This document shows positions 17,449 to 26,150 of a stretch of 64,000 bases of DNA, one piece after another. Positions within the stretch are counted from its first letter, which is position 1. Each line of letters begins with the position of its first letter. A program made the translations under genes and the position numbers. The stretch is from JBFONV01 sp040779335. Its GTDB lineage: Bacteria > Pseudomonadota > Gammaproteobacteria > Enterobacterales > Alteromonadaceae. The DNA lies in contig JBFONV010000005.1 in NCBI GenBank assembly GCA_040779335.1, positions 1 to 64,000 on the forward strand, read 5' to 3'. Below the pieces are notes generated by a model. The model made no database searches and was not told where the DNA came from. It saw only the letters and a list, made by a program, of their open reading frames with translations.

Positions 17449-17664
17449 TCATTTCCAACCAGTAAGCCAGTGCTCACTATCTTTCAGTTCTCGCCAATTA
17501 ATTGCATACTGATTCTCGTTGATCACTGCCTCAATAATACAGTCAACGACCCGTTGCTCGTCATCAAAGGAGACCTTAACAATAGTAAAGTGCTTTTCCT
17601 TATTTTGTACGTCACGCTTGGTCCATTTACTGTGTAACAATACTTTGGGGTTTATTTTATTCAT
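17449..17664 (-). CDS. Small Trp-rich protein (TIGR02450 type)
   Basis: A 71-residue protein with the conserved pattern INPKVLLHSKWT, NKEKHFTIVKV, DCIIEAVIN and WRELKDSEHWLTGWK, matching the small tryptophan-rich family TIGR02450. The role of the family is unknown. It is the last gene of a compact minus-strand operon, 11 bp after the CIA30 gene, and converges on the SDR operon. Confidence 0.87.
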   Translation of the reverse strand: MNKINPKVLLHSKWTKRDVQNKEKHFTIVKVSFDDEQRVVDCIIEAVINENQYAINWRELKDSEHWLTGWK

Positions 17665-17675
17665 GGCTGCTCTTT

Positions 17676-18272
17676 TTATAAAAACGACAAGCTGTTAATT
17701 AATAATGCAAATGGGCCGGGCTTGCTTTTGGTGATCAAAAAACCAACCTCGTTAATATGCTCCACTTGTATCGGTGGTGCATTGTCCAATATGCGTCCTC
17801 GAAAAGTGGCTTGAAAATTGTCAAAGTTCAAACGTAGTTTTTCTTGCCTACCGCCTTCAGTAGCAAAATCATGTTTATATGCCAATCGATAGCCGTCAAT
17901 ATGACAAATAATGCGCACTTGATAGGTGTGTCCATCGCCTTGAAGATTAAGTTCGATCATATCAACTGGCTGTTTTAGCGGCTCTATCGTTCGATAAACT
18001 GAACTAAAACCGCCGTTATTCTCGCGTGAAATGGTTCCTGAGAATTCCCCAAAAGTGTGGTTGCGTACTATTGATCCAACTGATTTCCCGCCCATTACGC
18101 TATCGTTTGTTATCGACCAGTTTTCTATTTCTTCGGACAAGTTAAAGTTAATCATAGGCGTAGTATTCTCATCTGCAGGCTTTGTCTGTTCAGCTCGATA
18201 GTCGCTACTTATACTCATATTTATTGCCACCAGGCTTAAGAATGCGCAAACCTTTACACGAAATCGCAACAA
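17676..18272 (-). CDS. CIA30 (NDUFAF1-like) family protein
   Basis: The domain from about residue 40 to 195 matches the CIA30 family: EIENWSITNDSVMGGKSVGS is the signature start, followed by FSGTISRENNGGFSSVYR and DNAPPIQVEHINEVGFLITKSKPGPF near the end. In mitochondria CIA30 helps assemble respiratory complex I; bacterial roles are unclear. The start is uncertain. A TTG at 18272 overlaps the HAD gene by 19 bp and gives a signal-like N-terminus. The ATG at 18218 with GGTGG upstream would give 180 residues without it. Confidence 0.82.
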   Translation of the reverse strand: MLRFRVKVCAFLSLVAINMSISSDYRAEQTKPADENTTPMINFNLSEEIENWSITNDSVMGGKSVGSIVRNHTFGEFSGTISRENNGGFSSVYRTIEPLKQPVDMIELNLQGDGHTYQVRIICHIDGYRLAYKHDFATEGGRQEKLRLNFDNFQATFRGRILDNAPPIQVEHINEVGFLITKSKPGPFALLINSLSFL

Positions 18273-18904
18273 TAATCAGCAACGTTTGAATTCTCTTTGT
18301 TGTACAACTTAAACATTTGAAAAAGCTTATTTAAGTCATCAACAACAACAGTAGCCAAGTCTGCATAATGAAGTGGCTGACCATAAGTGAGTAAACAAGA
18401 CATCATGCGAGCATTGTCTGCCGCTTGAATGTCATATAAATAGTCACCAACGTACATAATGTCTTGTGGCAATATTTGCCATTGGTTCGCAATATGCAAA
18501 AGCGCATCTGGAGCAGGCTTTGCTGGATGGTGCTCTCTGGTCAGCACGATAGGGATATCGAGATTATTTTTACTAAGCTTTATCTGCGCTGCTTGCTGAC
18601 AATTTCGAGTGACGATTGCGACCGGCAAATTCAAGCTTGCTAGTAACGCTAATAGCTCGTCTGTACCGTTTAGCTTTTGTGAAGATAACGCATCGGCAAT
18701 TTCAAATTCGATAATTTTATTTTCAGCATTGCTACGCGCTTGTGCTGGCAAACGATTAACAAACTTCAAAATATCAACGTCTTGGGGACAGCCTAGGGAT
18801 TCTCTTATAACAGAAAAATCTAGTGATGAAGACACTAAGGTACCGTCAAGATCGAATATGATTGCCGCTGGTTTTTTATCAGTAAAAAAATGATCAGGAC
18901 TCAA
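18254..18904 (-). CDS. HAD-superfamily phosphatase, Gph-like
   Basis: A 216-residue HAD hydrolase: motif I IIFDLDGTLV (nucleophile Asp and acid Asp), motif II VAIVTRNC, the conserved Lys in REHHPAKPAPDALL, and motif IV VGDYLYDIQAADNA. The cap is small and helical, like phosphoglycolate phosphatase/PGMB-type enzymes. Substrate is unknown. The usual gph gene is absent from its normal place between rpe and trpS in this window, so a Gph-like role is conceivable but unproven. Its start overlaps the upstream gene stop by 4 bp. Confidence 0.85.
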   Translation of the reverse strand: MSPDHFFTDKKPAAIIFDLDGTLVSSSLDFSVIRESLGCPQDVDILKFVNRLPAQARSNAENKIIEFEIADALSSQKLNGTDELLALLASLNLPVAIVTRNCQQAAQIKLSKNNLDIPIVLTREHHPAKPAPDALLHIANQWQILPQDIMYVGDYLYDIQAADNARMMSCLLTYGQPLHYADLATVVVDDLNKLFQMFKLYNKENSNVADYCCDFV

Positions 18905-19170
18905 GCGCTATCTCCTAGTGACAATATTCTAATGGTCTTTTTCATGAACGCGTTCAAGGTTTCTTCATCTTGATAATCAAAAGTGTATCGACCGTGAAAC
19001 AGTAAGGTGAGAGTTAAGTCTTTATAACCGATAAAACAAGTATAACCATCAAAGTCATGCCAAGCACTCAGCCCCATAAACTGGTACTTACCGTCGACTT
19101 TAGTTCCTTGTGCCGTCACTTCATTGAATATATAGAGAAACTCTTTAACCTGTAATTTATTGTTTTTCAT
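18901..19170 (-). CDS. Small conserved protein, DUF3081-like
   Basis: An 89-residue soluble protein. The central segment GLSAWHDFDGYTCFIGYKDLTLTLLFHGRYTFDYQ resembles what I recall of the DUF3081 family from Vibrio and Shewanella; this is from memory and less certain. No catalytic motif is visible. It lies 5 bp after the DUF6482 gene and overlaps the HAD gene by 4 bp, so the three are surely cotranscribed. Confidence 0.7.
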   Translation of the reverse strand: MKNNKLQVKEFLYIFNEVTAQGTKVDGKYQFMGLSAWHDFDGYTCFIGYKDLTLTLLFHGRYTFDYQDEETLNAFMKKTIRILSLGDSA

Positions 19171-19175
19171 CGTTG

Positions 19176-19454
19176 TTACAATATTATAATTTGCTGATAA
19201 CGACCATTACTATTGGCGCCGCACATTTCATCGTATGCTGACTGGTATTCCAGTGCAGCAGTAAAATAATGATGGTTTCTTAAGTACTGCTTTGCTTCAC
19301 TTAACGAATTCGCCGTCGTCATCTGACTACTACCATCTAACCCGGTAAAATTATTAGCCCCATCCATAACACCAATCAGGTAATGGGTAGATTCTGCAAC
19401 ACTAATAATAGTCGGTTGCACACCATCATTTTTTGAATTCATGACTGCACTCAT
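19176..19454 (-). CDS. DUF6482-like small protein
   Basis: A 92-residue protein. The C-terminal part SLSEAKQYLRNHHYFTAALEYQSAYDEMCG carries the QSAYDEM signature of the DUF6482 family as I know it; function is unknown. It is the first gene of the five-gene minus-strand operon down to the Trp-rich protein, with the promoter in the divergent region shared with the glycerate kinase operon. Confidence 0.75.
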   Translation of the reverse strand: MSAVMNSKNDGVQPTIISVAESTHYLIGVMDGANNFTGLDGSSQMTTANSLSEAKQYLRNHHYFTAALEYQSAYDEMCGANSNGRYQQIIIL

Positions 19455-19744
19455 AACGTAACTCCTCTTTTTCGGTTTAATACGCGAGTTAACAGCCTAA
19501 GGTTCACTTTGATAGACAAAAACTCGATTGCAAAACGTTTACCCAATCTAAATCATGCACCACTTCAGTGCAAAACATGGCTTATTTTGGTAACTTACTT
19601 TGCTTTCACGCCAATATCCGTATCAATAATGAGAAAATTAATTGCTTTCATTTCAGACAATTAACAAGCTTTAGCAACCATGAGTACCGCTTGGCACAGG
19701 AGTTGAAGATAAAAGATATTGTTATCAACATTTATGGCGAAAAT

Positions 19745-20620
19745 ATGCTTTCTGCTTTTATCAATAAACATAGGCTACCTAATGAATTTAAACTGACGGT
19801 GCAAAAAAGTTATTTACCTATAGCTGAGCAAATTATTGAAGGGTTCAAAAAAAGTGGTGCTCCATACTTTGTTGGCATTAATGGTTGTCAAGGAAGCGGA
19901 AAGTCAACACTGACAGACTTTATCGGCAATTTTCTTAACGAAGAATACAATCTAAATGTCGTTGTCATGTCACTTGATGATTTTTACCTTGATAGTAAAA
20001 AGAGAAAAGCACTCGCTAAAAATGTTCATCCCCTATTAGTCACTAGAGGGGTTCCTGGTACTCATGATACTGATTTACTCAAAGACACTATTAACAAGTT
20101 ACAAAATCAAGAAACAAATTTTGCTATTCCGAAGTTTAATAAAGCCACCGATGAGCCCTTTCCAAAAAGTGAATGGCAAGTAATTGAGCAACCGGCTGAC
20201 ATTATTATACTCGAAGGCTGGTGTTGGGGTGTAAGCGCCCAAACTAACGATCAACTTAAGTCACCGATCAACGAGCTTGAACTACAAGACGATAACGATG
20301 GCAAGTGGCGTACTTATGTTAATCAACAGCTTAAGCAATATTATCAACCTCTATATCACTTGATAAATTATTGGTTAGTACTTCAAGCTCCATCATTCGA
20401 CTGTGTCTATCGATGGAGATTAGAGCAAGAACGAAAACTAGCGTTAAAAGTGATAGAGCCACAACAATCCAAAATAATGAACTCGGAGCAAATATTTGAT
20501 TTTGTACAATATTTTCAAAGACTGAGTGTGCATGCTGCAAATACGTTATCCCGTTCAGCAAACGCAACTTTGTTTTTAGATAAAGACCGAAGAATTACTA
20601 ACATGGCGTTTAAAGGATAA
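19745..20620 (+). CDS. Glycerate kinase-like P-loop kinase
   Basis: A kinase of the phosphoribulokinase/D-glycerate 3-kinase (plant GLYK, YggC-like) type. Walker A is GINGCQGSGKST (residues 44-55), followed by VVVMSLDDFYL and HPLLVTRGVPGTHD, the family's substrate segment, and IIILEGWCWG. The start is uncertain: the ATG at 19745 gives 291 residues, the usual family length, but has a weak ribosome site, and the frame is open to 19568. It opens a four-gene operon with a phosphatase, a glycosyltransferase and a GH13 phosphorylase. In that context it would rephosphorylate D-glycerate released from glucosylglycerate. Confidence 0.87.
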   Translation: MLSAFINKHRLPNEFKLTVQKSYLPIAEQIIEGFKKSGAPYFVGINGCQGSGKSTLTDFIGNFLNEEYNLNVVVMSLDDFYLDSKKRKALAKNVHPLLVTRGVPGTHDTDLLKDTINKLQNQETNFAIPKFNKATDEPFPKSEWQVIEQPADIIILEGWCWGVSAQTNDQLKSPINELELQDDNDGKWRTYVNQQLKQYYQPLYHLINYWLVLQAPSFDCVYRWRLEQERKLALKVIEPQQSKIMNSEQIFDFVQYFQRLSVHAANTLSRSANATLFLDKDRRITNMAFKG

Positions 20621-20623
20621 GTC

Positions 20624-21487
20624 ATGAGCGCTTTTAAATGTATAGTTTTTAGCGATCTCGATGGCACTCTGCTGGACCATTATAGCTATCAGTCAACTGA
20701 GGCTGAGCAAACACTAAAACAATTAGCGGATGCGCAAATCCCCGTGATATTAAATACCAGCAAAACCCGAGCTGAACTTGAAGTGATCAGGGTCGAACTA
20801 GCACTTGATAGCCCATTTATAGTTGAAAATGGTGCAGCTGTCTTTTTGCCTAAATCTACTTTTTCAACACAACCGGTCGATACGCAAGATGTCGGTGAAT
20901 ATTGGGTTAAGTCGTTCTCGTTATCACGCCAACACTGGTTAAATTTATTAGAAAATAAGACTCAGGAATTTAGTGGCTTTTATCGCGGGTTTTCGTCAAT
21001 GACGGTCGATGAACTTTGCCAATTAACCGGCTTAAGTCAAACACAGGCAAAACTTGCTAAACAACGACAGTTTGGTGAACCTATTCAATGGACGGGTGAT
21101 GAAGTCATAAAAAAAGCTTTTATCGAAAAACTCTGCGATTTAGGAGCGAATGTCCTTCATGGCGGAAGGTTTATGCATGTCAGTGACTACTGTGACAAAG
21201 GACAAGCACTTATTTGGCTAGCGGAACAATATCGTGACTATTTCGATACGGATAATATTTGCACCATAGCTTTGGGCGACGGTGAAAACGATATTGCTAT
21301 GCTCGAAGCCGCCGATATTGCCGTACAAATCAAATCTCCTGTCCACCCTTTCCCTAGGCTATATCGTCAATATAAAACGATTCAAACTAAACACTTTGGC
21401 CCAAAAGGTTGGGCAGAAGCGTTACAACAACTCTTATCTAAGCAACTACACCCCACATTAACCAATCCAGAGGTAACACATGGCTGA
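20624..21487 (+). CDS. Glucosyl/mannosyl-3-phosphoglycerate phosphatase (MPGP family)
   Basis: A HAD-IIB phosphatase of 287 residues. Motif I is VFSDLDGTLLDH (9-19), motif II NTSKTRAEL, then FIVENGAAVF typical of the mannosyl-3-phosphoglycerate phosphatase/YedP family, and motif IV ALGDGENDIAMLEAAD (216-231). It would remove the phosphate from glucosyl-3-phosphoglycerate to give glucosylglycerate; the sugar is inferred from the neighbours. It begins 3 bp after the kinase and overlaps the glycosyltransferase by 8 bp. Confidence 0.9.
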   Translation: MSAFKCIVFSDLDGTLLDHYSYQSTEAEQTLKQLADAQIPVILNTSKTRAELEVIRVELALDSPFIVENGAAVFLPKSTFSTQPVDTQDVGEYWVKSFSLSRQHWLNLLENKTQEFSGFYRGFSSMTVDELCQLTGLSQTQAKLAKQRQFGEPIQWTGDEVIKKAFIEKLCDLGANVLHGGRFMHVSDYCDKGQALIWLAEQYRDYFDTDNICTIALGDGENDIAMLEAADIAVQIKSPVHPFPRLYRQYKTIQTKHFGPKGWAEALQQLLSKQLHPTLTNPEVTHG

Positions 21488-22718
21488 TTTTTATCAAAAT
21501 GGTGTCGTGACGACACTACACAATTTAGCTCAACGAGACCCTGCTGATATGGAAGCTGAGCTCTTAACCTTCTCTAAAAAAAGACCTTTAGGGCTTATTT
21601 TGCCATCATTATTTTCAGAATTAGAAGGTAAAGCACTACCGGATATTATTGAAAAAATAAAAGACGTTAAGTATTTATCTGAAATAGTCATTGGTCTAGA
21701 TAGGGCAGATTTTGAACAATACAAATACGCCAAGTCATTTTTTGGACAATTACCTCAACATCATCGTGTACTGTGGAATGATGGCCCCAGATTACAAGCC
21801 ATTGACGCAAAGTTACAAGCGTTGGGTTTAGCGCCCAAAGAGCTTGGTAAAGGACGCAATGTTTGGTATTGCATGGGGTACATACTCGCCTCTGGCAAAG
21901 CTGAATCAATTGCTTTACATGACTGTGACATTCTAACCTATGACCGTCATCTGCTGACCAAGTTGCTTTATCCTGTGGCAAATCCGTTGTTCAATTATGA
22001 TTTTTCCAAAGGGTTTTATGCTCGTGTCGCAGATGGAAAAATCAATGGCCGTGTCTCTCGGTTATTAGTTACGCCATTAATAAAAGCGCTAAAAAAAACC
22101 GTCGGTCATTGCGACTATTTAGAGTACATGGATAGCTTTTTATACCCCCTTGCCGGCGAATTCTCATTCAGACGAGATGTACTGAGCGATATTCGCATCC
22201 CAAGTGATTGGGGACTTGAAATTGGCGTGTTATCAGAGATGTATCGTAATTATTCGGCCAATCACTTGTGCCAAGTCGATATTGCCGCTACCTACGACCA
22301 TAAACATCAAGATTTATCGCTTGATAGTACCGAAGGTGGATTATCAAAAATGTCGATTGATATTAGCAAAGCCTTTATTCGCAAGTTGGCTACACAAGGA
22401 GAAACTTTTACCGCAGAAAAGTTTAGAACATTAAAAGCCACTTATTATCGTATTGCCCTAGATTACGTCGAAACTTACCGTAACGATGCCATTATGAACG
22501 GTCTTTCACTAGATATTCATAACGAAGAAAAAGCAGTAGAAATGTTTGCGCAAAATATATTAACAGCGGGGAATACCTTTTTAGAGCAACCGATGGATAC
22601 ACCATTTATTCCTTCTTGGAACCGTGTGGTCAGTGCTATTCCTGATATTTTAGTGCAACTTAAAGAAGCGGTTGAGTTAGATAATCAGGAATTTTGTTAT
22701 CAATTGAAAGAGGCATAG
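21480..22718 (+). CDS. Glucosyl-3-phosphoglycerate synthase-like glycosyltransferase (GT81 type)
   Basis: A 412-residue GT-A type glycosyltransferase. GLILPSLFSELEG and LSEIVIGLDRAD form the nucleotide-sugar half, GRNVWYCMGYILA is a family segment, and the metal-binding motif DCD is at 148-150 (ALHDCDILTYD). The C-terminal half with DWGLEIGVLSEMYRN matches the GpgS/mannosylglycerate-synthase-like pattern. The predicted reaction is NDP-glucose + 3-phosphoglycerate to glucosyl-3-phosphoglycerate. Flanked by the matching phosphatase and a GH13 phosphorylase, this is the anabolic enzyme of the cycle. Specificity for glucose is inferred. Confidence 0.87.
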   Translation: MADFYQNGVVTTLHNLAQRDPADMEAELLTFSKKRPLGLILPSLFSELEGKALPDIIEKIKDVKYLSEIVIGLDRADFEQYKYAKSFFGQLPQHHRVLWNDGPRLQAIDAKLQALGLAPKELGKGRNVWYCMGYILASGKAESIALHDCDILTYDRHLLTKLLYPVANPLFNYDFSKGFYARVADGKINGRVSRLLVTPLIKALKKTVGHCDYLEYMDSFLYPLAGEFSFRRDVLSDIRIPSDWGLEIGVLSEMYRNYSANHLCQVDIAATYDHKHQDLSLDSTEGGLSKMSIDISKAFIRKLATQGETFTAEKFRTLKATYYRIALDYVETYRNDAIMNGLSLDIHNEEKAVEMFAQNILTAGNTFLEQPMDTPFIPSWNRVVSAIPDILVQLKEAVELDNQEFCYQLKEA

Positions 22719-22720
22719 TA

Positions 22721-24478
22721 ATGATGCATGAGTCAGAGGCACAGCTTCAGCACAAACTTGTGCAACAGCTAAGTACTATCTATCAAGACATAGCACTTTC
22801 ACAATCGCTCGATGACATTGCCAAGCAATTGATGTCGTTAATGCGCTTACCTGACGATTGCCCACCCGTAAAACCGTTTACCAATCATTGGTCTGAGCAA
22901 GACGTAGTATTAATTACCTATGGTGACAGCGTGGTAAAAGATGGACAAGCGCCACTAAAAACATTGCAAAGCTTTCTGCAAAATACCATCGGTGACACTA
23001 TTAACAGCGTCCATATATTGCCATTTTTTCCCTACAGCTCTGATGATGGTTTTTCTGTTATCGACTACTCATCAGTTAATGAAGCATTAGGAAGTTGGCA
23101 AGATATCAAGGCGATCGCTAAAGAGCGCCAGCTAATGTCTGACTTGGTTATTAATCACTGTTCCAGCGTTAGCTTATGGTTTCAAAATTTTATAAAAGGG
23201 GAAGGACAAGGGCACGACTTCTTCTTTACCGCTTCCCCAGAAGACGACTTATCTGAGGTGGTTCGGCCACGAACATCGCCGTTACTTCGAGAAGTAGAGA
23301 CCGAAAAAGGTAAACAATTTGTTTGGTGTACTTTTAGTCATGATCAAGTCGATTTTGACTTTCGTAATCCGGAGGTACTAAAAGCCTTTGTTAGTATTAT
23401 TCGCCAATACTTAGATGCAGGCGTCAAACTATTTCGTTTCGATGCTATCGCCTTTCTGTGGAAAATTGTCGGCACTAGCAGCATTAACCTACCTCAAACC
23501 CATGAAGTGGTGCGATTATTAAGAACACTGATCGAACATGCAAAACCCGATGCCATCATTATTACCGAAACCAATATCCCCAATCCACAAAATTTGACTT
23601 ATTTTGGTAACGCAAATGAAGCTCATGCTATTTATAATTTTTCATTGCCACCGCTACTAATAAACACCCTGCTAACTGGTAACTGTTTGTACTTGAAACG
23701 CTGGCTAATGAGTATGCCGCCCTCTCAAGATGGCACCGCCTACTTTAACTTTATCGCCTCTCATGACGGTATCGGACTGAGACCCGCAGAAGGCCTGTTA
23801 ACCGATAATGAAATAAAATTGTTGATTAATACCGTCCAAGAATTTGGCGGAAAAATTTCATGGCGCACATCAGATAATGGTGAACAAAAAGCCTATGAAA
23901 TGAATATAGCGTTATATGATGCGATGCAAGGTACCACACAAGGAAAAGATCAATGGAATTTTGAGCGTTATATTTGCGCGCATGCCATTATGTTTGCGCT
24001 TGAAGGCATACCTGGCATATACATTCATAGCATGTTGGGCACGCAAAACGACTATAAAAAACTCGCCAACACTCACCATAACCGTGCAATTAATCGTCAT
24101 CGTTGGCAAGCAGAGCTATTGGATGATGCATTAGCCGACGACAAACTGCATCACGCAAGAGTACTATCGAGCTTAAAAAGACTACTAGATATTAGAATTC
24201 AACAATCGGCTTTTCATCCCAACGCCACTCAATTTACCTTGCACTTAGGGCTGAACCTATTTGGCTTTTGGCGACAAAGCTTGGACCGTAAACAAAGAAT
24301 ATTTTGTATCAGCAATATAACCGATCAGCCGTTACCGCTGCCATTAAGTGAACTAAATTTAATTGTTACTGAAAATTGGTATGAACTGATCAGTGAAATA
24401 GAAATCACTGAATTAACCGAAGAAATCACCCTAGCGCCCTATCAAACAGTATGGATATCTAATTATAGGCAACTTTAA
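22721..24478 (+). CDS. GH13_18 glycoside phosphorylase, probably glucosylglycerate phosphorylase
   Basis: A 585-residue member of the sucrose phosphorylase subfamily GH13_18. Seen in it: ILPFFPYSSDDGFSVIDY (region of the B1 strand), DLVINHCSS, nucleophile Asp241 in FRFDAIAFLWK, general acid Glu283 in IITETNIP, and FIASHDGIG with the third acid. The ATG at 22721 has AAAGAGG upstream and follows the glycosyltransferase stop by 2 bp. Glucosylglycerate phosphorylases are known in this subfamily and release glucose 1-phosphate and D-glycerate. The neighbours support that over sucrose, but sucrose or another acceptor is possible. Confidence 0.87.
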   Translation: MMHESEAQLQHKLVQQLSTIYQDIALSQSLDDIAKQLMSLMRLPDDCPPVKPFTNHWSEQDVVLITYGDSVVKDGQAPLKTLQSFLQNTIGDTINSVHILPFFPYSSDDGFSVIDYSSVNEALGSWQDIKAIAKERQLMSDLVINHCSSVSLWFQNFIKGEGQGHDFFFTASPEDDLSEVVRPRTSPLLREVETEKGKQFVWCTFSHDQVDFDFRNPEVLKAFVSIIRQYLDAGVKLFRFDAIAFLWKIVGTSSINLPQTHEVVRLLRTLIEHAKPDAIIITETNIPNPQNLTYFGNANEAHAIYNFSLPPLLINTLLTGNCLYLKRWLMSMPPSQDGTAYFNFIASHDGIGLRPAEGLLTDNEIKLLINTVQEFGGKISWRTSDNGEQKAYEMNIALYDAMQGTTQGKDQWNFERYICAHAIMFALEGIPGIYIHSMLGTQNDYKKLANTHHNRAINRHRWQAELLDDALADDKLHHARVLSSLKRLLDIRIQQSAFHPNATQFTLHLGLNLFGFWRQSLDRKQRIFCISNITDQPLPLPLSELNLIVTENWYELISEIEITELTEEITLAPYQTVWISNYRQL

Positions 24479-24495
24479 TATAATATTTATTTCCT

Positions 24496-24527
24496 CCCTG
24501 AGTCTGATATTTCAAACTCAGGGTTTT
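24496..24527 (+). terminator. Terminator of the glucosylglycerate operon
   Basis: An 8-bp stem CCCTGAGT / ACTCAGGG with a 12-base loop is followed by TTTT. It stands between this operon and the converging S41 gene. Confidence 0.85.
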
Positions 24528-24569
24528 GCCCTCTGCTAAAGGCTGACTCCATAGTTTCCCCAATACAAA

Positions 24570-25553
24570 CTAAAATATACCGAGATATTCTTTAGCTAAC
24601 TTGTGTGCAGTTTCGAGCCCTAGATCAGCAGCACTATAAACATCTGGAGTCACACCCGTTCGCTCCCAATTGTTATTTGTTTTAGGATGCAACGGAATGG
24701 CGACGGGAATATTTAGACTGATATGGGCATTGATTTTTTGTTTTTTTATCACATAAGCAACCCCCATCGTCTCTTCTCCGACGATAACCGCCTTTTTAAA
24801 ATATTTAAGTGTGTAAGCCACGAATTCCCCTGAGCCGGATAGAAATGACGAGGTAAGCAGGTAAACGGGAAAATTAGATTTAAACCGAATACCGCCAATA
24901 TTCAGTGAAGTTAGCGTCAACTCTTTTTTTTGGGGAGCATAGGTTATCTTGCTTAACAGAGTGTCCTTGTTGACAAAAAAACTCATCAGGTATTGAGCAA
25001 GTGTGAGTGAGTCGCCCTCGGCAGATCTTAAATCTATAATTAAAGCATCGGTGTTAGATAAGGCATCTAAAGCGCGGGAAATGCCTATTTCTGCTTCTGG
25101 ATTTTGCGAAAAATAGTCCAACTTAAAATATCCCACGTTACCAAAAAGTATGCTGACATTATCAAGGTTATAATTTGCTAACTTAGGCAATTCGGTTTTA
25201 TCGGCTGTGCTTTCAAGAGTAATTACTGGCTTAGTTTCAACTACATCGAGATACATATCCCCACTAACATTTCTAATAATAAGGTTAATTTCTCGTATAA
25301 ATGCATACCAATCATTAATTTTCGTAAATTCATTTATATCTACTTTATGTCGTAATTCTTTCTCTATCAATAATGCTTTTTCTGGATAAATATAGTTATT
25401 TACCAAGGCATTTATTACACCATTAACGGCTAAATCTATTTGCGGTTTAGTTAATTTATCATTTAGATTTTCAGCAGCTAACACTGAGTGCTGACTCATC
25501 GCTATGCTAAGCCAAAGTATGGATTGCATAAGGATACGTTTAAATTTTTTCAT
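24570..25553 (-). CDS. Secreted S41-family peptidase-like protein (IRBP type)
   Basis: A 327-residue protein with a signal peptide (to about residue 27). An N-terminal helical segment (QIDLAVNGVINALVNNYIYPEKA) is typical of S41 proteins, followed by the S41 core: GYFKLDYF, DALIIDLRSAEGDSLTLAQYL, and YLLTSSFLSGSGEFVAYTLK with the likely nucleophile Ser239 or Ser241, then AVIVGEETMG. The family cleaves peptides or C-terminal tails outside the cytoplasm. The catalytic Lys/Glu environment could not be verified by eye. It converges on the glucosylglycerate operon. Confidence 0.82.
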   Translation of the reverse strand: MKKFKRILMQSILWLSIAMSQHSVLAAENLNDKLTKPQIDLAVNGVINALVNNYIYPEKALLIEKELRHKVDINEFTKINDWYAFIREINLIIRNVSGDMYLDVVETKPVITLESTADKTELPKLANYNLDNVSILFGNVGYFKLDYFSQNPEAEIGISRALDALSNTDALIIDLRSAEGDSLTLAQYLMSFFVNKDTLLSKITYAPQKKELTLTSLNIGGIRFKSNFPVYLLTSSFLSGSGEFVAYTLKYFKKAVIVGEETMGVAYVIKKQKINAHISLNIPVAIPLHPKTNNNWERTGVTPDVYSAADLGLETAHKLAKEYLGIF

Positions 25554-25625
25554 TTTTATCTGATCTTATATATGACGAAAATAACCCGCAAAGTCGATTC
25601 GCGAGTACCAATGAGATAAAAGGGT

Positions 25626-26027
25626 TCAATGTTGGCGAGATAGCCTATTTTTGTACTGCAAGTTACTAATTTTGAAACAGGAAAGGTATAGGCGCGATTT
25701 ATATCTTAACGTTATGTACCAGGGAGGGGGTAATACTGGAAGAGTAAAGGATAAATAGTTTAATGCAGCAACTAAAAGTAGCGCAATCAAGACAACAAAA
25801 ACAAAATCAACTGACCTTTGCTTAACGTGATTAAAGTTCGTCGCTTGGTTAATACTAACGAATACCGCTATGTCTGCAGAAACTGCATTAGTATCACTTA
25901 ACGATGACTCAATATTTTGTGAAGCGACGTGGTTGATTTTATGCTGAGAGACAACAACAGCCAGCACTATGATCAGTGCCAAACAGCCAAGGAAGTAAGG
26001 TAGTCTCTTAAATAAAAACAATGTCAC
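25626..26027 (-). CDS. Hypothetical small membrane protein
   Basis: A 133-residue frame, not recognised. It has two hydrophobic segments: LPYFLGCLALIIVLAVVV near the N-terminus and VDFVFVVLIALLLVAALNYLSF in the middle. The loop between them is short, then comes PVLPPPWYITLRYKSRLYLS and a basic tail. The start would be a GTG at 26027 without a clear ribosome site. It lies 72 bp upstream of the S41 gene on the same strand, so they may be cotranscribed. The membrane-topology pattern makes it more likely real than chance. Confidence 0.5.
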   Translation of the reverse strand: MTLFLFKRLPYFLGCLALIIVLAVVVSQHKINHVASQNIESSLSDTNAVSADIAVFVSINQATNFNHVKQRSVDFVFVVLIALLLVAALNYLSFTLPVLPPPWYITLRYKSRLYLSCFKISNLQYKNRLSRQH

Positions 26028-26067
26028 TATCGATAAGTTATTTTTGATTTGAATAGTTTAACACCAG

Positions 26068-26150
26068 CTATTCATGGATAAAAAGGAATTCCAGCTCTTT
26101 CTTGGTTATTTTACTGACCACCAAATAAGAAGAATTACCCTTCATGCGAT
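26068..26150 (-). pseudogene. yjbR 3'-end relic A
   Basis: On the minus strand the frame reads NSSYLVVSKITKKEL followed by a short tail FIHE and a stop. This aligns with the end of the intact MmcQ/YjbR protein at 39443-39832 (NSYLLVVSKMTKKD). Only about the last 20-25 codons are recognisable; upstream the match ends although the frame stays open to about 26256. No start or N-terminal domain is present. Confidence 0.65.
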
